A stretch of 35,383 nt of DNA from Rhizaria sp. SCN 62-66. Its lineage: Eukaryota; Rhizaria, unplaced. The position numbers were made by a program, and so were the translations under genes. The notes under the pieces are model-generated. The model was not told the DNA's origin. It saw nothing but the letters and a program-made list of their open reading frames with translations, and searched no databases. Numbering within the stretch: the first letter of the stretch is position 1; every line of letters starts with the position of its first letter. Location: assembly GCA_001724265.1 (NCBI GenBank), contig MEDY01000319.1:1-35383 (forward strand), read 5' to 3'. Below, piece after piece: positions 29,440-35,383 of this stretch.

Positions 29440-32403
29440 TTAGAGCTGCGACGAGCACCAGGAGTAGGTGCAGAAAGTGATGAAAGCGTAGATGGCGATG
29501 GACAGCACGTAGAGCGAGAGGTTGAGGCGGCCCTTCCAGATCGAGAGCTCGACCTTGTTCTTGCGCATCACGAACGCGGCGCCGAGCGTGACGGCGAAGA
29601 AGATGAAGATGTTGGCCGACTGGATCACGGCGGCGCGGAAGAGCTTCTGGTGGCCCGGCACGAGGATGGGCTTGCCCGTGGCCAAGACGGAGATGAACCA
29701 CGGCAGCCCCAGCCCAACGAGGATGTTGGTGATCTGCGACCCGATGCAGTTGGACGTAGCCATAGAGCCGTAGCCGCGGCGCGCGACTGTGACGGACTGG
29801 ATCATGTCGGGGATCTCTGCGCCGCCGGCCACGAGCACGAGTCCGAAGAACTCCATCGACACGTTGACCTTGTCGACCCACTGGCCGACGACGGCGGAGA
29901 TGATCATCGCGAAAACGGCGACCCAGAGGAACGAGATGGCGAAGGCGGGCAGGTACCACCGCTCCCAGGGCCCGCCCGGCACGGCGTGCGGACACGTGAT
30001 GCGGAACAGGAACTTGAGGGGCGCGGTCAGCACACCCACAGTCTTGCCCACACACCCGGGGGGCTCCTCCTCCTCGTCCTCCTCGCTGAGCGCCAGCGCC
30101 TTGCCGTCACTGTCGCAGTCACTATTGCAGTCAGAGCTGTCGCCGTCGTCGCCGAGCATCACCACGCCCGTGCCCTCGCGCAACGTGCCGTAGTGCGGAT
30201 CCCGCCCCGTCGCCGACTGCGGCATCAGCCGCGACGCTGAGTTCTCGTGGTCGTGGCCGTGCTGGTCCTTGTTGCTGAGGCCGGCGTGACCGTCGTTGTT
30301 GTTGATGCCGCCACCGCTCTGGGGTACGACCACCAGTGAGTGGTCGCCGCCCGCGCTGTGCACCAGCTTGGGCGCCACGTACCCGCTTCTCGCAGCAGCG
30401 CCGTCGTGGCGGCCGTGACCGTGGGCGTGAAGAGTATGACCGTGGTGACCATGGTGTCCGTGGTGGTGGTGACCGTGGGCGGCGGCAGCGGCGGCGGCGG
30501 CCTTGGCCTCGCGCGCTCGCTCGCTCACGCCGTACCCGGGGTAGCCGCGCGCCAGACGGAGACCGCGGAGGTTAATCTGACGCAGCACAGCACTGCGCGC
30601 GACCGTGTGGCGCGCGGCGGGCGCGGGCGCTGAGGGCGCGGCGTCGGGCAACCCGCGCAGCGAGATCTGGCGCAGCAGCGCGCGCCGGGCCGCGCTGGGG
30701 GCCGCGACGGGCGCGGGCACGTTGGTGACCTGCGTTCCAGTAGCAGTGCCCGGGCTAGAGCCGCCGTGGGAGTCATCGCCGTGGGTGTCGCCGCTGGCGT
30801 CGTTGATGGTGAGCACGGTGACGCCTGGGCCAGACTCTTTCGCGCTCTCATTGCTCTCGCCGTTGTTCTTCTGGCTGGTGCTGCCGTCGAGGTCTAGGCG
30901 GGCGGGCTCGGCGAAAGACACGCGCATCGACCGGGGCGTCGACTTGAGCAGCCCGGGGCTAGATCCGGCGGCAGAGCCGGCGATGGAGATGTCCTTGCGC
31001 TCGCACGCGGCCGCATTGGCGTCGTTCTCGTCGTAGGTGTTGCTGATGTCGAGGATGCCCGTGATGGGCGAGCCCAGCGTCGTCGCATTCACGGGCACAT
31101 CCGCAGTCGCAGTAGACGCGGGCGCAGTCGCAATGTCAGAGCCCGGGGTCGTGTTGCCGTTTCTGTTGGCGGTGATCGTGACTGCGCTGCCGCCGCGGGG
31201 TCGCTGCTTGCCAGAGAGCAACGCGCTGTGCGAGATGACCTGGCTGCCTGCCTGCTGCTTCTTGCTGCTGCTGGACAAGCCGTGGTTCTTGACGATGTAC
31301 CCACTGTCGTCGTCGTCGTCGTCGTCGTGGAAGTAGTCGTTGTGTTCGCCGTCGCTGTCGAGCCCGACGTAGTCGTCGCCGTTGTAGACTTTCCTGCCCT
31401 TGTTCAGCGACAGGGGCCCCACGCCGCCGCCAGACCTGTTGCCTACCAGCGACGACGCCTGCTGCGGCATGCGGCCGCCGCCGACGCTGCCGCTGACGCT
31501 GCCGGCGGCGCTGGTGCCGGCGCCGGGGGCGGCGCGGCCAAGCTTGGCGGCGACGGCGGCGGCCTGGTCGGGCACTTGCACACGCTTATTCTTGCTGTTC
31601 TTGCTGTTGTTGCTGCCGCTCCTAATCTTGTCGCGGTCAGCCTCGCCGCGCGAGATGCCGGCGCCGCTGTCGCTGATGTTGTCGTCGTCGTCGTCGTCCT
31701 CGGCGGCGCGGTCGGCGAGCAGCGCGGCGGACGAGGCGGAGGAGCCCGCGACGGAGACGCCGGCGCGCGACACGAATGACACGGAGCGCTCGAGGATGTA
31801 CTGGCTGCGCGACTCGGCGTCGGGCAGCGAGCGCAGCGTCCACCAGGTGCGGATCTGCGGCGAGAAGAAGACGACGAGGAGGTAGACGACGTAGATGGAG
31901 ATGAGGATGGCGCCCTCGTGGATGTGGATCTCACCGTCGGAGAAAAAGACGCACAGCGCGGTCAGCGAGGCCGAGTAGAAGATGACGTCGCGGAGCAGCG
32001 GGCGGCGCTTGATGATGAGCGCCTCGCCGGAGCCGGAGAGCAGCGTGCACATGGACGGGATGCACATGAAGGCAATCATGCCGGAGCCGATGATGGCGCC
32101 CACGCCGAGCTCGACGTCCTCCGAGCCCTTCATGGTGGTCACGGCGTTGATGATGATCTCGGGGGCGGCGGAGCCGAAGGCCATGAAGGAAGCGCCTGCA
32201 ACGTCCTCGCGCACGCCCCAGCGCAGGCAGAGCGTCTCGAGCGACGGCACAAGGTACTCGTCGCACACGATGGCGAGCCCGGCGAAGGCGTAAAAGAGGA
32301 GCACGAACTCAAGCACGACGCCCGCCCAGTGGCCGTCGATGGCGTCCAGGCACAGGTTCTGCCAGCCCTCGGCGCACTCGATCGCCAGGGACACGGGGAA
32401 CAT
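29440..32403 (-). CDS. Cation/calcium exchanger, NCKX type
   Basis: Single exon, 987 aa. These exchangers use the Na+ gradient (and K+ in NCKX) to move Ca2+ across membranes. The first half carries the alpha-1 repeat (about 68-120): VAGASFMAFGSAAPEIIINA with the ion-binding Glu E82. It is preceded by AFAGLAIVCDEYLVPSLE, typical of NCKX. The alpha-2 repeat (about 855-905) has VAGGAEIPDMIQSVTVARR with D866. About ten hydrophobic segments flank a central loop of some 600 residues rich in Ser, Asp, Gly and His, including a HGHHHHGHHGHHGH run. In alpha-2 the NCKX motif GSNIFD(I) reads GSQITN(I), so the Asp linked to K+ dependence is Asn (N893), as in K+-independent NCX proteins. The start is the ATG before FPVSLA, and the stop is TAA. 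The next plus-strand gene is divergent. Confidence 0.92.
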   Translation of the reverse strand: MFPVSLAIECAEGWQNLCLDAIDGHWAGVVLEFVLLFYAFAGLAIVCDEYLVPSLETLCLRWGVREDVAGASFMAFGSAAPEIIINAVTTMKGSEDVELGVGAIIGSGMIAFMCIPSMCTLLSGSGEALIIKRRPLLRDVIFYSASLTALCVFFSDGEIHIHEGAILISIYVVYLLVVFFSPQIRTWWTLRSLPDAESRSQYILERSVSFVSRAGVSVAGSSASSAALLADRAAEDDDDDDNISDSGAGISRGEADRDKIRSGSNNSKNSKNKRVQVPDQAAAVAAKLGRAAPGAGTSAAGSVSGSVGGGRMPQQASSLVGNRSGGGVGPLSLNKGRKVYNGDDYVGLDSDGEHNDYFHDDDDDDDSGYIVKNHGLSSSSKKQQAGSQVISHSALLSGKQRPRGGSAVTITANRNGNTTPGSDIATAPASTATADVPVNATTLGSPITGILDISNTYDENDANAAACERKDISIAGSAAGSSPGLLKSTPRSMRVSFAEPARLDLDGSTSQKNNGESNESAKESGPGVTVLTINDASGDTHGDDSHGGSSPGTATGTQVTNVPAPVAAPSAARRALLRQISLRGLPDAAPSAPAPAARHTVARSAVLRQINLRGLRLARGYPGYGVSERAREAKAAAAAAAAHGHHHHGHHGHHGHTLHAHGHGRHDGAAARSGYVAPKLVHSAGGDHSLVVVPQSGGGINNNDGHAGLSNKDQHGHDHENSASRLMPQSATGRDPHYGTLREGTGVVMLGDDGDSSDCNSDCDSDGKALALSEEDEEEEPPGCVGKTVGVLTAPLKFLFRITCPHAVPGGPWERWYLPAFAISFLWVAVFAMIISAVVGQWVDKVNVSMEFFGLVLVAGGAEIPDMIQSVTVARRGYGSMATSNCIGSQITNILVGLGLPWFISVLATGKPILVPGHQKLFRAAVIQSANIFIFFAVTLGAAFVMRKNKVELSIWKGRLNLSLYVLSIAIYAFITFCTYSWCSSQL

Positions 32404-33120
32404 AATGACGGGGTAGCGGCGGCGGGCGCAAAAGGGACGCAGAGCGTGGGGGAGCGAGTGAGGCGGTCCAGGGAGCGGGAAAGGGGTAGCGAGGGAGGTA
32501 GCCTGCGGAGCGGCGGGCTTTTTACTCTCTTAAGTGCGACCCGAGGTAAACAGAGACGCGGTTGCGTGGGAACAAGCTCACTGGCAACAAAACACAGCGA
32601 GAAAATGCGTCAATGCGTGGAAGAGAGCGTTGGAGAAGCTGAAGCGGGGCACGACGTGCATACAAGCGACGGGCAAAAAGACATGCAACGGCAAAAGTGA
32701 CGCGGAATTCGGGTGAGTGTGTGTGCAGCAGAGCGGGAGTCGGCATAAAGTACAAAAGAGGTTTTATAGATTTCACTTCAAAAAGTACCCGTTTTAGTTG
32801 TTGAAATGCAGTTATACGGAGAGTAGAGGCACGAAACATGGCATTTCTGAGTTGCCGACGTAGCCCGATTCCGGACTGGGGCTAGTTGTGGTTGTTTCGA
32901 TGGCCGCTCGAGGTGCTGCCAAAAAACACAATTTCCAGGAGTCGCTGATCGTCATACTTGAAATACGTTGCATTTTGATGGTGTTACATTCCTTTTCAGT
33001 TTGAATTTGAATTGTTATCCGCCCCAGACGCTGTCCTTGTCCTTCTGCAGCTCACCCGATTTCCTCTGTCTTGCTGCCGTCTCTCACTGCCCGTCGTCCC
33101 ATCTCCCAGACGCGTCCCCG
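32404..33120. other. Divergent promoter region
   Basis: About 720 bases between the divergent starts of the exchanger (minus) and the small membrane protein (plus). A 34-codon ATG frame at 32899 (+) precedes the small gene and could be an upstream ORF in its leader. A CTTTTCAG at about 32998 resembles an acceptor, so the leader may be spliced. No TATA box was seen. Confidence 0.5.
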
Positions 33121-33237
33121 ATGCAGTCATGGCGCGAAGTGTCGCTCCAGTGGTTCATGGTTGCCGCTTTTGCCGTCCTCTTTTACTACATCTACCTTGC
33201 TGGAACAAAGTCCTCTTTGATCAAGCCTCTTTTTTGA
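33121..33237 (+). CDS. Small single-pass membrane protein, 38 aa
   Basis: The ATG at 33121 opens a 38-residue protein: a short polar start (MQSWREVSLQ), one hydrophobic helix (WFMVAAFAVLFYYIYLAG) and a basic tail (TKSSLIKPLF). This is the make-up of small subunits in mitochondrial or ER membrane complexes; I cannot name the family. The frame continues upstream, but those codons look like a pyrimidine-rich leader, so I take the internal ATG. The stop is TGA. Organelle assignment is only a guess from the aromatic helix with flanking basic residues. Confidence 0.5.
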   Translation: MQSWREVSLQWFMVAAFAVLFYYIYLAGTKSSLIKPLF

Positions 33238-33934
33238 ACGAAGCAAACCCATCCTCAATTGTTTCTTGTTGTGAGAGCTGCGACCCACTTTCGCTCTCTC
33301 TGCCAGAGAATCGCGTCTCTGCTCATACCATCGCGTTGGGTCTAGATTAGAAACGAGTTTACAATGCACACGTGTTTTTTTTTTTATAAATCAGACAACG
33401 ATTTTGTCCACTGGATACGGGTCCTAGTTTCTCCCGCCGCAGAAAGTCTGTCAGATCTCGTTGCCGTCTCAGTCTTCTCAGACAACCTTTGTGCAGCTTC
33501 TCAGGCTTCGGCTTGCGTTTATCTGTGAATTTTGTCCGCGATACGTTTATTTGAAGCGCATTTGAGACCACAACAGCCTTAGTCGCTTCCTTAAAGCTGG
33601 TTAGAAGCAATGTTCTCGTTGCCAGATACTGCCAAGATCGCATCTGGCCAGAACTTTTACAGAGGTATATGGCTACATATCAACACATGACCTTTTATCG
33701 CTGTTATTTAGCACAATTTACATTAGCACTCCAAGTTTTATTTTATACAGAGATTGTTTTGATTGAGATATCTTCACTATTGGATCTCGAGATCGAGTTC
33801 GTTGCGGGTTCCTAAAAAATCGAGACCCCCAGCCGACCAACCAAGCGGCGGTGGCGGAAGTGAGGAGGCGACGAATCCGAGGGATATCTCCTGTTCGCAG
33901 TCGACAGGCTGATTTCATTTACACTGGATCAATC
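33238..33934. other. Spacer upstream of WASH1
   Basis: AT-rich, with a long T run near 33374-33386. It contains a weak two-exon candidate at 33610-33815 (separate entry). A basic 94-codon ATG frame at 33359-33643 on the minus strand overlaps that candidate and has no other support. No RNA gene was recognised. Confidence 0.5.
33610..33815 (+). CDS. Weak candidate two-exon micro-gene, 39 aa
   Basis: Exon 1 (33610-33664) encodes MFSLPDTAKIASGQNFYR. A GTATAT donor and TTTATACAG acceptor (33750) join it in phase 1 to exon 2 (33751-33815), EIVLIEISSLLDLEIEFVAG plus one residue, then TAA. The sites are reasonable and the joined frame is open, but the product is tiny and has no recognisable features. 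It may instead be non-coding leader of WASH1 transcripts. Confidence 0.2.
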
Positions 33935-35383
33935 ATGTTGATGGAGACTGGTTTTTCCATTCCGAGTACGTACTACACCCGCTTTGCTTTGGCCTCCGCA
34001 TCCTCTTTTGAATTCGCCAATCTCACCGTTGTTGTGCGAGCGACGTGGCTGACTCTCTATCATCTTCCTTGGATCCCAACTAAGTATTTATATGCTTTGT
34101 TGTATCAACTGAGGCGTACTAAAGAACACAATCTATCTATTCCAGCCATCTCTTCCATTTCACACTGACCTTACACTCTACCCGACCCTTTCCCGTTTCC
34201 CCCCACCCATGACTTCGCTCTTCGCTTCCCTCGCATGTCATCATCAAACAACGTTTGTTGTGCCACTCTCCTCGCTTCACACCCACGTTCTTCACGTGCA
34301 CCCTATTACACTCCCGCGCACAGTCGCGAGCCAGGACTTGCCTCCCGCGGAGTCGCTGCTGCAGACGTTCGACAACCTGCAGCAGCTCAACGCGGCCGTC
34401 AACACACTCTTCGACCGTCTGTCCACGCGCGTCGCGGGCGAGCGCGCCAAGCTCACGGCCATTTGCGACCGCGTTGCGCGCGCCTCGCAGAAGGTTAAGC
34501 ACATTGCCTCGAACCAGAACCGCGTGTGCACGATCTTCTCGGCCTCCAAGTACCCCGCGCCGCCCGCCATCGCCGACTTCCCCAAAGTCGTATCCGAGAG
34601 CGACGCCGACCTGCCCGCGCCGCTCAACCGCGGCCGCTACCGCATGACGGCGCAGATGCGCGCGCAGCGGCCCGTGCCGACCGACACCTCGGACCTCTTC
34701 CAGACGCTGTCGCACGCCGCGGCGACGCGTGTTGACCGCGCCGCTGTCACCGAGGGCGCTGAGGGCGAGGAGGGCCTCGGCCGGCTCCCGACATACCTCC
34801 CGTCCATCGGCTCCGTGCTGCTGTTCAACTCGGACGAGAACCTGTACAAGAAGTACGAGTCCTTCAACAACCTCGAGGGTGTGGGCGGCCAGGACCGCGC
34901 CAAGACCTCCGGCGACCTTTTTTCGGCCCCCACGACCCTGGCCACGGGCGCCGAGCTCCCCGCGTTCGTCGGGCTGCAGTTCGACTACCGTCCCGACGCC
35001 GGCGCCATCCCCACGCTCCAGCTGCCCACGAACCTGCCGCTTGCGCGCCTTGCCGACATCTCCTTCGGCGGCTCCGCGGGCACCTCGATCGCGCCCTCCA
35101 CGCAGGCGCTCTTCACTCTGCCCACCTTCGCCTTCGATCTCAATGCCCCGCAGACGGGCACGGCGCGCCCACGCCAGCCCGCTGTGGTGTCAGCCGTGCC
35201 CGCAAACTACCACGCGCTCTCGGCCGTGGGCGCGCCACCGCCGCCCACCGCGGCCGCCGTCGCCGCCGCCGCCTCGGCGCCCCCGCCCTCGGCCGCCGCC
35301 ATCGCCCCCGCCGCCGCCGCGCCCTCCGCCGCCGCCGCCGCCGCGGGCACGAGAGCGGGCGCCACCGCTCCGCCGCCCGCGCC
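33935..35383 (+). CDS. WASHC1: WASH complex subunit 1 (WASH1), 3' part beyond the window
   Basis: WASH1 activates the Arp2/3 complex on endosomes to drive actin-dependent sorting. A 31-nt first coding exon (33935-33965, MLMETGFSIP plus one base) is followed by a 358-nt phase-1 intron (GTACGT...GCACAG) and exon 2 from 34324. The join gives FSIPIASQDLPPAESLLQ, which aligns without gaps to the WASH1 start (YSVPLI...DL...E). Conserved WAHD1 signatures follow: SASKYPAP near residue 87, GEEGLGRLP, then LLFNSDENLYKKYE near 176-189, DLFSAP, and YRPDAGAIPTLQLPTNLP. The visible 363 residues end in an Ala/Pro-rich stretch; the VCA Arp2/3-binding end lies past the right edge. An ATG at 34209 also leads into the frame, but its codons are pyrimidine-rich intron-like sequence and do not match the family. 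Confidence 0.92.

Noticed and set aside
33359-33643. 94-codon basic frame on the minus strand resembling a small ribosomal protein in charge
   Set aside because: No ribosomal protein signature, ends in a Lys run encoded by the T-rich spacer tract, and has no splice or promoter support.

Overview
The window is nuclear DNA from a unicellular eukaryote. It has spliceosomal GT-AG introns, a nuclear-type tRNA gene with an oligo-T terminator, and eukaryote-specific proteins: a WASH1 subunit, a CLASP-type microtubule regulator, a cation/calcium exchanger of the NCKX type and a mitochondrial sulfite oxidase. Coding exons are GC-rich and full of Ala, Ser, Gln, Glu and His tracts, while introns and spacers are AT-rich. 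Introns are few, mostly one per gene, and usually close to the 5' end. I cannot name the species; an intron-poor, free-living protist fits best.

Layout. 1-1324: tRNA-Gly(TCC) on the minus strand between TACTAGTA-rich patches, plus a doubtful AT-rich spliced gene. 1325-3373 (+): sulfite oxidase. 4027-7401 (+): CLASP/TOG protein, two exons. 8220-10448 (-): MATE transporter, convergent with CLASP. 11069-15639 (-): large P-loop, GTPase-like protein with a His-rich region, two exons, family not recognised. 16060-16725 (-): small acidic protein, two or three exons. 16726-19857: long spacer, T-rich on the minus strand, no supported gene. 19858-22669 (-): Gln/Ser/Ala-rich protein with one EF-hand near each end; its first exon was not found. 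22892-23181 (+): possible small spliced gene behind a TATA box. 23436-26424 (+): secreted acidic, Ala/Pro-rich protein with a signal-peptide exon. 26813-28001 (+): TK1-type thymidine kinase, two exons, with a (GACC)n tract in its intron. 29440-32403 (-): NCKX-type exchanger. 33121-33237 (+): 38-residue membrane protein. 33935 to the right edge (+): WASH1, with a 31-nt first coding exon, cut off in its proline-rich region.

The genes do not form one pathway. Themes are cytoskeleton and endosome (CLASP, WASH1), membrane transport and calcium (MATE, exchanger, EF-hand protein) and mitochondrial or nucleotide metabolism (sulfite oxidase, thymidine kinase). The least explained items are the secreted protein with a duplicated FYP...RMART module, the GTPase-like protein with a His-rich region, and the protein with EF-hands at both ends. 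No gene shows signs of a mobile element, and no CRISPR array or rRNA gene was seen.
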